Below are positions 14,429-23,232 of a DNA stretch of 64,000 nt, one piece after another. The position numbers and the translations under genes were made by a program. The stretch is from the NCBI RefSeq assembly GCF_900115675.1, contig NZ_FOXI01000005.1:62001-126000 (forward strand). The letters run 5' to 3'. The first letter of the stretch is position 1. Every line of letters begins with the position of its first letter. The DNA is from Halolamina pelagica. GTDB lineage: Archaea; Halobacteriota; Halobacteria; Halobacteriales; Haloferacaceae. The notes under the pieces were generated by a model that had not been told where the DNA came from, did not search any database, and saw only the letters and a program-made list of their open reading frames with translations.

Positions 14429-16339
14429 ATGAATCGCTCCTCGCTCCCCGATGCCCTCCGCCGAACCGACGACACGGTACGGGCCGTCCTCGCCGTCGTC
14501 GCCGCGGGGCTGGTCGCCCGCCTGCTGTTTCTCGGCCAGCGCGTCGCCCACTTCGACGAGGGCCGCGTCGCCTACTGGGCGCTGAACTACCTCGAGACGG
14601 GCGAGATCAGCTACCGCTACATCGTCCACGGGCCGCTGGCGCAGTACGCCGACGCCTGGGTGTTCGCCGTCCTCGGGGCGAACGACTTCTCGATGCGCCT
14701 GTTCGTGGCCGTCGTCGGCGCGCTCCTCCCGCTCGCCGCGCTGCTGTTCCGTGGGCGGCTGAGCGACCTCGAGACGGTGCTCGTCGCCGTCCTGCTCTCG
14801 TTCAACCCGATCCTGCTCTACTACTCCCGGTTCTACCGGAGTTCGCTGCTGGTGGCGGCGTTCATGTTCGTCGCCTTCGGGTTCGGCCTCCGCGCGCTGG
14901 ACGACGCCCGGCCGCGCCTGCTCTCCCCCGCCTTCGCGTTCGGCGCGCTCGGCTTCGCGGCCAAGGAGAACGCGATCGTCTACCTGATGTGCTGGGTCGG
15001 CGCCGGCGCGCTCCTGCTCGACTTCTCGCTGATGAACCCCCGGAACTACGACTCGGGGCTCGACGCCGTCGTCGCCCGGGTCGACCCCTACGTCGACGCG
15101 CTCTCCGGCCCCGACCGATCGACCGACGTGGGCCTCTGGACGGCGGTGTCGGTGCTGACGCTGCTCGTGCTCGGCTACGCCGTCCTCTCGGGGTGGCCGC
15201 TGACCGCCAGCGTCGCCGCGCTGGTGCTGCTCGTCGCGGTGACGATGCTGGTCGACCTCGTCCACCCCGACGGGGACGCGATCCGCTGGGGCGGCGCGCT
15301 GCTGGGCAGTCTGGGCCTCTTCTTCCTGGTCTCGCTGTTCTTCTACGCGCCGCGAGCGCCCGGCGCGGGCGTCGGGCTCTGGGACGCCGTGTTCAACCCG
15401 CTCCGATTCCCCGACCTGCTCGACGCCACGTGGGCCGACATCCGGCCGGGGCTGGAGTACTGGTTCGGCGGCAGCGTCGAACCCAAATGCGGCGAGGAGA
15501 CGGTGATCGGCGGCTACGTCTGCTTCCTCGAACACACCGTCGGCGTGCTGGCGAACTACGCGCTCGTCGTCGTTCCCTTCGCCGCGGTTGGCTTCCTGGT
15601 CGCGCGCTACGGCGGCGACCGGCCGCGCCCCCTGGTGATGTTCGCGGGCTACTGGGGGTTCGTCAGCATCCTCGGCTACCCGCTGGCGACGGACATCCGC
15701 GCCGGCTGGATCATGGTGAACGCGGTCGTGCCGCTGGTGATCCCCGCCGCCGTCGCGCTGGCGCTCGTGATCCGCTCGGGCTGGCAGTCGCTGGCCGCCG
15801 AGGACCGCGTGGGAACCGTCCTGACAGCCACGCTGGTGGTGCTGGTCGTCGGCGCCATGCTCGTGCCGGCCGCGTCGGCCGCGTACGTCTCCCCCGCTTC
15901 CGACGACAACGAACTCGTACAGTACGCTCAGCCCCAACAGGAGTTCCGGGAGACGTTCGACGACATCGGCGCCATCGCGCCGACTCACGAGGGGACTGAC
16001 CTCCTGATCTACGGCAGCGAACTCGTCGTCGAACCCGGCACCGGCGGCGGGATGGCGCCGGAGTGTCTCAACCTCGGGCACGCGCTCCCCCTCCACTGGT
16101 ACATCGCCGCCGACGACGTGACCACCGAGTGCGCGTACAACGAAACACAGCTCGGAAACCGGATCGAGGAGGACCGGCCCGCGGTCGTCATCGCCCACGT
16201 GAACCGCGACGGCGCGGTGACGGCCGCGCTGGACGGCGAAGGGGAGTACGAGCGCCGGCGCCACCACCTCCGAACCGTCGGTCGGGAAGTGGTCGTGTTC
16301 GTCGACGAGGACGCCCTCGCCGAGGCGGAGAACCGATGA
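14429..16339 (+). CDS. agl23: Flippase activity-associated protein Agl23 (TIGR03663-type membrane glycosyltransferase-like)
   Basis: 636 residues from the ATG at 14429; the frame is open further upstream but overlaps the RPA gene end and lacks protein character. It is a polytopic protein with about 12 membrane helices. The first luminal loop has HFDEGRVAYWALNYLETG (residues 41-58), with the acidic pair typical of GT-C/PMT-like enzymes, followed by YRYIVHGPLAQY. Later motifs include YYSRFYRSSLL and AAKENAIVYLM. The C-terminal 130 residues are soluble and probably extracellular. The family is found near N-glycosylation genes in haloarchaea. The stop overlaps the next gene by four bases. Confidence 0.82.
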   Translation: MNRSSLPDALRRTDDTVRAVLAVVAAGLVARLLFLGQRVAHFDEGRVAYWALNYLETGEISYRYIVHGPLAQYADAWVFAVLGANDFSMRLFVAVVGALLPLAALLFRGRLSDLETVLVAVLLSFNPILLYYSRFYRSSLLVAAFMFVAFGFGLRALDDARPRLLSPAFAFGALGFAAKENAIVYLMCWVGAGALLLDFSLMNPRNYDSGLDAVVARVDPYVDALSGPDRSTDVGLWTAVSVLTLLVLGYAVLSGWPLTASVAALVLLVAVTMLVDLVHPDGDAIRWGGALLGSLGLFFLVSLFFYAPRAPGAGVGLWDAVFNPLRFPDLLDATWADIRPGLEYWFGGSVEPKCGEETVIGGYVCFLEHTVGVLANYALVVVPFAAVGFLVARYGGDRPRPLVMFAGYWGFVSILGYPLATDIRAGWIMVNAVVPLVIPAAVALALVIRSGWQSLAAEDRVGTVLTATLVVLVVGAMLVPAASAAYVSPASDDNELVQYAQPQQEFRETFDDIGAIAPTHEGTDLLIYGSELVVEPGTGGGMAPECLNLGHALPLHWYIAADDVTTECAYNETQLGNRIEEDRPAVVIAHVNRDGAVTAALDGEGEYERRRHHLRTVGREVVVFVDEDALAEAENR

Positions 16340-16971
16340 CCGACGCGGTACTCGCGGGCGTCGCCGCCCACAACGCGGGCGAGTACGCCGTCGCCAGCGC
16401 GATCTGGGCGGGCGAGGCACCCGTCGATCCCGAGCGCCACGATGCCGAAGTCGACGAGTTCGACGCCGCCAACCGACTGCTCGACGGCCTCGCCGCGTTC
16501 GCGACCGCGGTCACCGGGAGCCGTCGGGGTGACTGGTCCGCGGCGCTCGACGCGGCGACGGCGGCGGAACTGGCCTTCGACGCAGTTGCGGACGACGAGG
16601 GGATCGACCTCGCCCCGATCGAGCGCTGGCTGGCGGCGTTCGACGCGGACCCGGAACTCGCCGAGCGCTCGTCGCCGCCGACGGTCGCCGTCGACGGTGA
16701 CCGTCCCACGCCCGGGGAACTCCCGATCGCGGCGGCGGCGGTCGTCGCCGGCGCCGTCGCGGCCGCCCGCGGCGACGGCCCCGACGTGGTGGCGGACGCG
16801 CTCCGGTTCGCCCGCGAGGCCGAGCACCCCGAGACCACGCGCTACGCGACGTTCCTCCGGGATTACGCGGCCGCCGACCCGAGCCAGCGGGCGATCGTGT
16901 TCGAGCGTCTGTCCGGCGTCGTGGCCCAGGAGCGACGGAAGGAGGACGACGTGGCGGGACTGTTCGAGTGA
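16336..16971 (+). CDS. Helical protein co-transcribed with agl23, function unknown
   Basis: 211 residues starting at the ATGA overlap with agl23. It is alanine-rich and helical. The opening LAGVAAHNAGEYAVASAIWAGE vaguely recalls DUF309-type proteins (helix-turn with HNAGEYxxAHxxWE), but the key downstream pattern is not clear, so no family is assigned. The remainder shows alternating Ala-rich helices (AAAAVVAGAVAAARGDGPDVV) and a charged C-terminus. It has no signal peptide or membrane segment. Translational coupling with agl23 is the only functional clue. It is convergent with the MOSC gene. Confidence 0.65.
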   Translation: MTDAVLAGVAAHNAGEYAVASAIWAGEAPVDPERHDAEVDEFDAANRLLDGLAAFATAVTGSRRGDWSAALDAATAAELAFDAVADDEGIDLAPIERWLAAFDADPELAERSSPPTVAVDGDRPTPGELPIAAAAVVAGAVAAARGDGPDVVADALRFAREAEHPETTRYATFLRDYAAADPSQRAIVFERLSGVVAQERRKEDDVAGLFE

Positions 16972-16992
16972 CGCGAGGCCGTCGACGCCCGC

Positions 16993-17802
16993 TCAGTCGA
17001 CGACTTCGACCGGATCGCCGACGCGGAGCGTCCGGCCACGGTCGCGTTCGGGCACGCGGGCGATAAGCATCAGCGTGTAGAAGTGGTCGAACGCGTCCTC
17101 GTCGGCCCACTCGGGGAACGTCGCCTCCCGCTTCCGGACGAACCGATCGCGGAACTCGGGGGTCGGGTCGCCGGTCTCCGGGTCGCGCTCGGGCACGACA
17201 CAGCGAGCGCAGGGGGTGACACCCTCGAAGCGGGCGCCGCCGACCGCGAACGCCGGCGCGTCGTCGCCGACGAACCGGTCCTCCCAGAACGCCGGCACGC
17301 CGGAGACCTCGAGGTTCGCGCGGAGGCGTCGTCTGGCGCTTTCGACGCTCATGTCGTCGAACCACGAGGCGACTGTTTCGAGCGTGGCGGTGCTCACGAC
17401 GGCGGGGCCCATCCCCCGTCGGTCGACGAAGCCGAGCGATCCGTCCCGTCGCAGGGTGAGGTCGTGATCGAAGACCTCCGAGAACCACGCCGACGCGGCG
17501 TTGCGCTCGTTATCGAGGTCGAACTCCCTGGATCCGCCGTCCGTCTCGACGGTTACTTCCGCCGTCTCGGGGTCGTACGCCGTGTCGAGGACGTGGAAGC
17601 GATCGCTGTGTTTGGCGTTGAACACCCCGTTACCGTGTGGATTCCCGTCCACTCCGCCGGCACCAGTCACGGCGCCGGCGTCGAACAGCGCGAACTCCCG
17701 ATCGCCCGCGAGCGTTCCGCCGTCGAGGACCTCGACCGAGTCGACTTCGGTTGCGTCGAGCCCCTTCACGGGGTAGATTCGGACGCGTTCGAGTCGGGGC
17801 AT
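16993..17802 (-). CDS. MOSC domain protein (YcbX/mARC-like)
   Basis: 269 residues from the ATG at 17802 (MPRLERVRIYPVKGLDA). The N-terminal MOSC_N beta-barrel domain has the typical RIYPVKG and GDREFAL. The C-terminal MOSC domain has the conserved cysteine region GVTPCARCVVPERDPETGDPTPE. In this family the cysteine coordinates the molybdenum cofactor or carries sulfur, and related enzymes reduce N-hydroxylated compounds. The longer open frame upstream (to 17847) adds an unlikely extension into the peroxiredoxin promoter region. Confidence 0.85.
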   Translation of the reverse strand: MPRLERVRIYPVKGLDATEVDSVEVLDGGTLAGDREFALFDAGAVTGAGGVDGNPHGNGVFNAKHSDRFHVLDTAYDPETAEVTVETDGGSREFDLDNERNAASAWFSEVFDHDLTLRRDGSLGFVDRRGMGPAVVSTATLETVASWFDDMSVESARRRLRANLEVSGVPAFWEDRFVGDDAPAFAVGGARFEGVTPCARCVVPERDPETGDPTPEFRDRFVRKREATFPEWADEDAFDHFYTLMLIARVPERDRGRTLRVGDPVEVVD

Positions 17803-17861
17803 GGCCGGATGTGGGCGCCCGGGAACAAAGACGTTCGTCCTGATCACGTTCGCGTCCGCGT

Positions 17862-17872
17862 TTAAGTGTCAC
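17862..17872 (+). promoter_or_regulatory. Putative TATA box of the peroxiredoxin gene
   Basis: GTTTAAGTGTC lies about 20-30 nt before the ATG at 17891 in a GC-rich spacer, at the spacing expected for a leaderless or short-leader haloarchaeal transcript. Confidence 0.5.
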
Positions 17873-17890
17873 TAGTACGTACTCTCGGGT

Positions 17891-18364
17891 ATGGTTTCAA
17901 TCGGCGACACCGCACCAGTGTTCACGGCGACGAAGGGGACGAGCGATCACGAGGAGTTCGATCTCGGCGACCACCTCGGCGACGGACCGGTCGTGCTCGC
18001 CTTCTTCCCCGGGGCGTTCACGCCGCCCTGTACCAACGAGATGGTCGCGCTCCAGGGCCGCCTCGACGACTTCGAGGCCGCCGGCGCGACGGTGTTCGGC
18101 GTGAGCGCCGACTCGCCGTTCTCGCAGGGCGCCTTCCGTGAGGAACACGGCATCGAGTTCGACCTCGTGAGCGACATGGCCGGCGAGGCGATCCGGGGGT
18201 ACGGGCTGGAGATGGACATCCCCGAGCTCGGCCTGTACGGCATCGCGAACCGGGCGGTGTTCGTCCTCGACGACGAGGGAACGGTCGCGTACTCGTGGGT
18301 CGCCGACGACCCGACCAACGAACCGCCGTACGACGACCTCCTGGATGCGGTCGTGGCGGCGTAA
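17891..18364 (+). CDS. Peroxiredoxin (AhpC/TSA, Bcp-AhpE-like)
   Basis: 157 residues with the thioredoxin-fold peroxiredoxin pattern. FFPGAFTPPCTNE carries the peroxidatic Cys47 inside PxxxT/SxxC. Later elements are VFGVSADSPFSQGAF and the strand NRAVFVLDDEGTVAYSWV. No other cysteine is present in the protein, so this is a 1-Cys type that must be recycled by an external thiol. It detoxifies H2O2 and organic peroxides in the cytoplasm. It has its own promoter and is convergent with the epimerase gene (stops separated by one base). Confidence 0.92.
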   Translation: MVSIGDTAPVFTATKGTSDHEEFDLGDHLGDGPVVLAFFPGAFTPPCTNEMVALQGRLDDFEAAGATVFGVSADSPFSQGAFREEHGIEFDLVSDMAGEAIRGYGLEMDIPELGLYGIANRAVFVLDDEGTVAYSWVADDPTNEPPYDDLLDAVVAA

Positions 18365-19159
18365 CTACTCGCCGTCGACGGCGTCTTTCGGTTCCCCTTC
18401 GAACGTGTACGCCGCGGAGTTGTCCACGGGCTCGTAGCCGAGCACGTCCTTCGCGCGCTCGATGGAGTAGTACTTCCGGTCGTTGTCGGAGATGCCGTAG
18501 ACGATCTCGTAGTCGTAGTCGGCCCGGAGACACCGATCGAACAGGCGTGCGCAGTCGCGGTGGGAGAGCCACATCGCCTGCCCGCGCTCGTACTCCCGCG
18601 GGGGGTGGCCTTCGGTGAGGTTGCCGATCCGGACACAGACCACGTCGAGGTCGGTGTGGTCGTGGTAGTAGCGCCCGAGCGTCTCGCCGCTGGCCTTCGA
18701 GACGCCGTAGAGGTTCGACGGCCGGGGGAGTTCGGTGCCGTCGAGCCGGTAGTCGTCGTCGGTGCGGTACATCTCGGGCGTGCGATCGTCGGTCTCGTAG
18801 GCGCCGACGGCGTGGTTCGAGGAGGCGAACGCGACCTTCTCGACGCCGGTGTCGGCGGCCGCGGAGAAGACGGTCTGGGTGCCGTCGATGTTGTTGGCGA
18901 GCACCGAGTCCCACGGGGCGTCGGGACGCGGGTCGCCCGCGAGGTGGATCACGGCGCCGCAGTCGGCCATCGCGTTCGCGACGGCGGCCTCGTCGGTCAC
19001 GTCGGCGACCACTGTCGCCGACTCGGGGACGCCGTGTCGACGCGTTTCGGGGATCGGTTCCCGGTCGAGCAGTCGCCAGTCGTACTCGTCGGCGAGCTGT
19101 GAGAGGATAGCCTGCCCCACGCGCCCGCCGGCACCCGTCAGCAGCACCGGGTCGTCCAT
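18365..19159 (-). CDS. NAD-dependent epimerase/dehydratase family (uronate/aldose dehydrogenase-like SDR)
   Basis: 264 residues from the ATG at 19159; a far longer open frame to 20050 is antisense to mptD and the next gene and is rejected. The Rossmann start VLLTGAGGRVGQAI is followed by the extended-SDR motif YGVSKASGE (catalytic YxxxK). A conserved HLAGDPRPDAPWDSVLANNIDGT lies between. This short form (about 265 residues) resembles haloarchaeal glucose/galactose and uronate dehydrogenases rather than UDP-sugar epimerases. Sugar oxidation is therefore likely, but the substrate is unproven. Confidence 0.82.
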   Translation of the reverse strand: MDDPVLLTGAGGRVGQAILSQLADEYDWRLLDREPIPETRRHGVPESATVVADVTDEAAVANAMADCGAVIHLAGDPRPDAPWDSVLANNIDGTQTVFSAAADTGVEKVAFASSNHAVGAYETDDRTPEMYRTDDDYRLDGTELPRPSNLYGVSKASGETLGRYYHDHTDLDVVCVRIGNLTEGHPPREYERGQAMWLSHRDCARLFDRCLRADYDYEIVYGISDNDRKYYSIERAKDVLGYEPVDNSAAYTFEGEPKDAVDGE

Positions 19160-19252
19160 TCGGTTGGATATGTGGATACCGGGGGTAAATACGGTGCGGT
19201 TCGTCCGGTCGGCTCCGGTATCGCTTTCCCCCGTCGCTGCCCACCCCCGACC

Positions 19253-19603
19253 ATGTCCGACGCGCCTACCGACGCCCAGCAGGCCTGCTTCGAGGCCGGC
19301 ATCAAGTTCGGTTCGCTCTACCACCAGTTCGCCGGGACGCCCGTCTCGCCGGCCAGCACGGACAGCCTCGAGACGGCGATGGCGGAGGCGATCGGGAACC
19401 AGCCCCACTGCGAGTGGGTTTCGGTCGACATTCTCGACGACCGCGTCGCCGATGCCATCGACCACGACGAGGGGTACGCCGAACTCACGGGCTCGCTGAT
19501 GGAGGTCGAGATGCGCATCGACTACGAGGGGACCGCGGTCCGGACCCGGATGACGATGGAAGAGGGCTACCCGCGGATGCGACTCGTCGCGATCGAGAAC
19601 TGA
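19253..19603 (+). CDS. mptD: Archaeal-type dihydroneopterin aldolase MptD
   Basis: 116 residues from the ATG at 19253. The signature EAGIKFGSLYHQFAGTPVS near residues 14-32, followed by a DSLE helix, is that of the archaeal MptD family (PF04038). This family cleaves 7,8-dihydroneopterin to 6-hydroxymethyl-dihydropterin in the tetrahydropterin/folate pathway. Length equals the family norm. It stands divergent from the epimerase gene. A creatininase/ArfB-like gene, which could act earlier in pterin- or flavin-type ring metabolism, is about 0.5 kb away on the other strand. Confidence 0.85.
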   Translation: MSDAPTDAQQACFEAGIKFGSLYHQFAGTPVSPASTDSLETAMAEAIGNQPHCEWVSVDILDDRVADAIDHDEGYAELTGSLMEVEMRIDYEGTAVRTRMTMEEGYPRMRLVAIEN

Positions 19604-19726
19604 GGCCGGCGCGGTGAAACTGGTCGGTGGTTTCCGTCTGAACAGCGTGCTGACTCGGCAATGGCCGGTGTTTTCAGTTTCACTCCGTGGCGACCTTTTT
19701 ACCGCACGGGTGTGCAACCTGTCGGC

Positions 19727-20137
19727 ATGAGTCAGACCACGTTCGACGAGGACGACCTGTTCGGCGAGGCCGCCGAGGAGATGCGGGGCGAGGTCGAGAG
19801 CCACCTCGCGGACGCCCGGGCGTCGCTGCCGGCCGCCGACGCCGTCTGGGAGATCGAGTCCGACAACGCGCTGGGCGCGCTCAACTCCCTCAAGTCGGCG
19901 CTCGACACCGGCGACGCCGCCGAACACCTCCGCGCGGCGAAGAAGCAGTACGTGATGGGCGAGCGCGCCGACGCCTTCGAGGACGCCGACGATCTGGAGG
20001 ACGAGATCGACGACTTGGAGGACCTCATCGAGGACATCCAGGACGCCCACGAGGACGTGGGCGACCTCGCGGGCACGCTGCCCGAGATCCGCTCCGAACT
20101 GCAGGACGCCGCGGGCGGGGACGAAACCGACGAGTAG
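19727..20137 (+). CDS. Conserved acidic coiled-coil protein, function unknown
   Basis: 136 residues from the ATG at 19727 (MSQTTFDEDDLFGEAA). Almost entirely helical: an N-terminal helix pair with AVWEIESDNALGALNSL, then a tetratricopeptide-like AAEHLRAAKKQYVMGERADAF, then a strongly acidic coiled coil (DADDLEDEIDDLEDLIEDI). Conserved haloarchaeal families of this kind carry only DUF labels; I do not recall the number with certainty. TTTTTACCG, about 35 nt upstream, is a probable promoter element. It is convergent with the creatininase-family gene (stops adjacent). Confidence 0.72.
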   Translation: MSQTTFDEDDLFGEAAEEMRGEVESHLADARASLPAADAVWEIESDNALGALNSLKSALDTGDAAEHLRAAKKQYVMGERADAFEDADDLEDEIDDLEDLIEDIQDAHEDVGDLAGTLPEIRSELQDAAGGDETDE

Positions 20138-20872
20138 CTACGCGGTCCGCTCCTGGAGCGCGTCGAGCAGCTCGACCAGCGCCGCCGTCGCGAGTTCTTC
20201 CAGTTCTTCGCCCCGCGCGGCGTCGCCCTCGCTCGGGTCGCCGACGACCCCGTTCCCGGTGAACTCGTCGCTGTCGACGGCGAGGTTCACGCCCGAGACC
20301 CAGTCGCCCCAGCGCTCGCTCCCGTTCTCGCGGGCCGCCTCGACGCGATCCTCCCGGACGAGGTCGGGGCGTTCGTGCCGCAGGAACGCGGTCTCCAGCG
20401 GGCCGGCGTGGCCCATGTCGCTCGTGTGCTCGCCGACGGCTTCGAACCACGTGAACGGCGCGACCCGCGCCACCCCGTCGCGGGTGAGTCGGGCGGCGAC
20501 CTCCCGGAGCGCGTCGACGTTCCCGCCGTGGCCGTTGACCAGCACCACCGCGTCCGGCCCGCCGCCGCCGGCGAGGCTCTCCGCGGTCTCGCGGACGTAC
20601 GCCCGGAACGTGTCCGGCGACACCCAGAGCGTGCCGTCGAACGCGCGGTGTTCCTCGCTGATCCCGACGGGGATCGTCGGCGCGACCAGTACGGACTCGC
20701 CCGTCTCCGCCTCGTAGGCGGCGGCGCCGGCGTCGGCGACGGTCTCGGCGGTCAGGCTGTCGGTGCCCAGCGGCGCGTGCGGGCCGTGTCCTTCGGTCGA
20801 GCCGACCGGGAGCACGGCGAGGTCGGCGTCGGCGTCGCGAACGTCGGTCCAGGTGGCGTCGGCGAGGCGCAT
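20138..20872 (-). CDS. Creatininase family amidohydrolase (ArfB-like)
   Basis: 244 residues from the ATG at 20872. The metal-site motif GSTEGHGPHAPLGTDS (Glu27, His29, Asp38) and the later NGHGGN are diagnostic for the creatininase fold. In archaea the best-known member is ArfB, the formamide hydrolase of flavin and coenzyme F420 biosynthesis, acting after the archaeal GTP cyclohydrolase III. Creatinine and mycofactocin-type members also exist, so the substrate is inferred only. Its nearness to mptD supports a pterin/deazaflavin role. Confidence 0.8.
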   Translation of the reverse strand: MRLADATWTDVRDADADLAVLPVGSTEGHGPHAPLGTDSLTAETVADAGAAAYEAETGESVLVAPTIPVGISEEHRAFDGTLWVSPDTFRAYVRETAESLAGGGGPDAVVLVNGHGGNVDALREVAARLTRDGVARVAPFTWFEAVGEHTSDMGHAGPLETAFLRHERPDLVREDRVEAARENGSERWGDWVSGVNLAVDSDEFTGNGVVGDPSEGDAARGEELEELATAALVELLDALQERTA

Positions 20873-21005
20873 ACCCGGGGATGGAGTGGCTGGCGCTTGT
20901 AGGCTGTGGGTCGGGGTGATGGGTATCGTCGTCGGCTTCGCACAGCCACGGCAGACGCTCCGAGCGAGCGGCCGGCGCCGCTCGCTGGTCACGTGCCGTG
21001 GCTGG

Positions 21006-21581
21006 CTAGAAGAACGTCACGACCTCGATCAGCCCAAGCGTCACCAGCAGCCGCCCGACGCTGCCGACGAACGTCGCCAGCGCGAACCGGTAGTAGTCCT
21101 CCTCCAGCACCGAGAACGCGTAGATCGAGAGCGTGTCGGGGAACGTCGGGACACAGAGCGCCAGGGCGAGGCCGCCGTAGCCGTACTTCTTCGCCAGCTG
21201 GACCACCTTCTTCTCGGACCACTCGACCACGTCGAACCGCGAGCGCCGCAGCGCCCGCGTCACGGGGCCGGACTCCTTGGCCTCCTGGCCGATGTGGAAC
21301 GCGAACACGGAGCCGGCGGCCTTACCGACGCCGGAGACGAGGATGATCACCGCGAGTCGCATGGTCTGACTCAGTCCCAGATCCAGCGGCGCCGCCAGCA
21401 CGATCTCGCTCACGCCCGGGAGTGCGAACGCGATCAGGAACGAGTAGACGAAGATCGCGACGAGGCCGACCGGACCGGTGGCGGTCTCGACGAGTCGGGA
21501 GAGCGGGCCGCCGGAAGCGGTGTGCTGGAGCAGGACCGCGAGCGGGGAGACGAGCGGGTCGAAGCCGGGGACCGGCAACAC
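21006..21581 (-). CDS. VTT/DedA (SNARE-associated) family membrane protein
   Basis: 191 residues. Hydrophobic segments at about 37-58, 70-95, 138-155 and 165-190 frame a conserved re-entrant pattern. It shows the family-type GVSEIVLAAPLDLGL and KYGYGGLALALCVPTFPDTLSIYAF, including the proline-rich G-x-x-x-P motif. Members of the family move phospholipids or maintain proton motive force. It is similar to the YqaA subgroup. It lies 33 bp downstream of the DUF502 gene on the same strand and may share its transcript. Confidence 0.7.
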   Translation of the reverse strand: MLPVPGFDPLVSPLAVLLQHTASGGPLSRLVETATGPVGLVAIFVYSFLIAFALPGVSEIVLAAPLDLGLSQTMRLAVIILVSGVGKAAGSVFAFHIGQEAKESGPVTRALRRSRFDVVEWSEKKVVQLAKKYGYGGLALALCVPTFPDTLSIYAFSVLEEDYYRFALATFVGSVGRLLVTLGLIEVVTFF

Positions 21582-21614
21582 GGGTGGGTATCCAGCCTGG
21601 GCCGACCTAAGTCT

Positions 21615-22292
21615 TCAGGTTCGGGACCGTTCCGCACCGTCGTCGCCGGTCCCGGAGAGGGCGTCGCTGACCGGGATCTCGGTCGCGTCCGACGCCTCCG
21701 ACTCGCCGAACCCCGCCGAGAGCACGCGCGTCAGCGCCTGTTCGACGCTCTCGTCGGTCTCCTCGTACTCGTCGGGGTCGACCTCGACGACGAAGCCGGT
21801 GGTGATGTTCGGCGCGGTCGGGAGGAAGAGCACGTCCCGGCCGTCGGAGGTGCGCTGGCCGGTCTTGAACGCGGTCATCCGCATCCCGTTCCAGGGCTCC
21901 AGCTTCACCGGCTGCTGGAGCTCGCTCGCGCCCGAGACCGCGGTCTCGACGGCCAGCTTCGAGGCGTTGTACAGCACGCGGACGCCGGGGAGGCGGTTCA
22001 CGATGTCGTCGAACAGCCCCTCGGCGATCCGCCCCATCTGGGTGCGCATCAGGTAGCCGGCGGCGAGCGTGATCGTCAGGAACAGCCCCAGCGTCAGCCC
22101 GAGCTCCAGCGCCATCGCCGCCGCTTCGAGGGTAATCGGCGCCGGCACCAGCCCCGGCGGGATGCGGTCCGGCGGCACGTTCAGGGGCAGCCCGAGCAGG
22201 TGGCCGATCAGCCAGCGCAGCACCAGCAGCAACACCAGGACCGGGAGGACGACGATCAGGCCGCTGGCGAAGTCGCGCTTCCACCGAGTCAT
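21615..22292 (-). CDS. DUF502 family membrane protein
   Basis: 225 residues from the ATG at 22292 (MTRWKRDFASGLIVVLPVLV). Two membrane helices (residues 9-30 and about 60-82) are followed by a soluble domain. The domain has the family pattern NRLPGVRVLYNASKLAVETA, PWNGMRMTAFKTGQ and FLPTAPNITTGFVVEV. DUF502 (PF04367) proteins occur in bacteria, archaea and plants; their biochemical role is unsettled, with vesicle or membrane transport suggested in plants. The C-terminal tail after the conserved domain is acidic and low-complexity. Confidence 0.82.
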   Translation of the reverse strand: MTRWKRDFASGLIVVLPVLVLLLVLRWLIGHLLGLPLNVPPDRIPPGLVPAPITLEAAAMALELGLTLGLFLTITLAAGYLMRTQMGRIAEGLFDDIVNRLPGVRVLYNASKLAVETAVSGASELQQPVKLEPWNGMRMTAFKTGQRTSDGRDVLFLPTAPNITTGFVVEVDPDEYEETDESVEQALTRVLSAGFGESEASDATEIPVSDALSGTGDDGAERSRT

Positions 22293-22367
22293 TGTCGACA
22301 CGTGTCGCCGCGAGAAGTAAAGCGGTACCGCTCCGCGAGCTCCCTCGCTCACGATTGCGTAACGCGG

Positions 22368-23207
22368 TTACCCGCTCACGATTGCCCGCAGCGCGAACAG
22401 CGCGTTCTCCTTGCGCTCGCGCAGGCGGCGGTAGAAGTACGAGAGCCACTTGTCGCCGTAGGGTGCGTACTGCCAGACCTCCTCGCCCTCGGCGGCGAGC
22501 TCGCGTTGCGCGTTCCCACGGACCCCCATCAGCATCTGGATCTCGAACTCCCGATCGTACTCCTCGCGCAGGTCGCGGGCGTAGTCGATCATCTCCGGGT
22601 CGTGGCTGCCGACGGCGACCTCGCCCTCGTACTCCGCGAACAGCGTCTCCAGGTCCTTCCGGTAGCGCTCGTTGACCGCCGACTTCTCGGTGTACGCGAT
22701 CGACTCGGGCTCGTCGTAGGCGCCCTTCACCAGGCGGATCTTCCCCGGCACGTCCGAGAGCCGTTCGAGGTCGTCGCTCGTGCGCCGGAGGTTCGACTGC
22801 ACACACTGCCCCACGCCGCCGTCGAACTCGCGACCGAACTCCTCGAAGGCGTCGAGGGTCACGTCGGTGGTGTCGGCGTCCTCCATGTCACACCAGACGA
22901 ACACGCCCGCGTCCTGTGCGGCCTCGACGATCGAGCGGTAGTTCGACGTGAACACGTTGTCGCTGATGTCGATCCCGAGCTGGGAGGGCTTGACGGAGAT
23001 GCAGGCGTCCACGTCGCTGTCGGCGATGTCACGGACCAGCGCGCGGTAGGCCTTCGTGTCGGCGGCGGCGTCGCGCGGGTCGTCGTAGTGCTCGCCGAGG
23101 AGGTTCAGGATCACGTTCACGCCGTCGTCGTTCGCTCGCGCGGCGTGGTCGAGTGCGGCCGCGGGGCTCTCACCCGCGACGAAGTTGCTGGCGATCGGGG
23201 GTATCAC
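22368..23207 (-). CDS. Proline dehydrogenase
   Basis: 279 residues forming a single TIM-barrel ProDH domain. The FAD/substrate motifs include the family end box YGDKWLSYFYRRLRERKEN and the middle RLVKGAYDEPESIAY, plus GVRGNAQRELAA. Length equals monofunctional ProDH. It oxidises proline to 1-pyrroline-5-carboxylate, feeding electrons to the membrane. No P5C dehydrogenase gene is adjacent. The gene is on the same strand as, and upstream of, the DUF502 gene (75 bp). Confidence 0.9.
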   Translation of the reverse strand: MIPPIASNFVAGESPAAALDHAARANDDGVNVILNLLGEHYDDPRDAAADTKAYRALVRDIADSDVDACISVKPSQLGIDISDNVFTSNYRSIVEAAQDAGVFVWCDMEDADTTDVTLDAFEEFGREFDGGVGQCVQSNLRRTSDDLERLSDVPGKIRLVKGAYDEPESIAYTEKSAVNERYRKDLETLFAEYEGEVAVGSHDPEMIDYARDLREEYDREFEIQMLMGVRGNAQRELAAEGEEVWQYAPYGDKWLSYFYRRLRERKENALFALRAIVSG

Positions 23208-23232
23208 ACCCGTACAGTTCGCCGGGGGGAGC

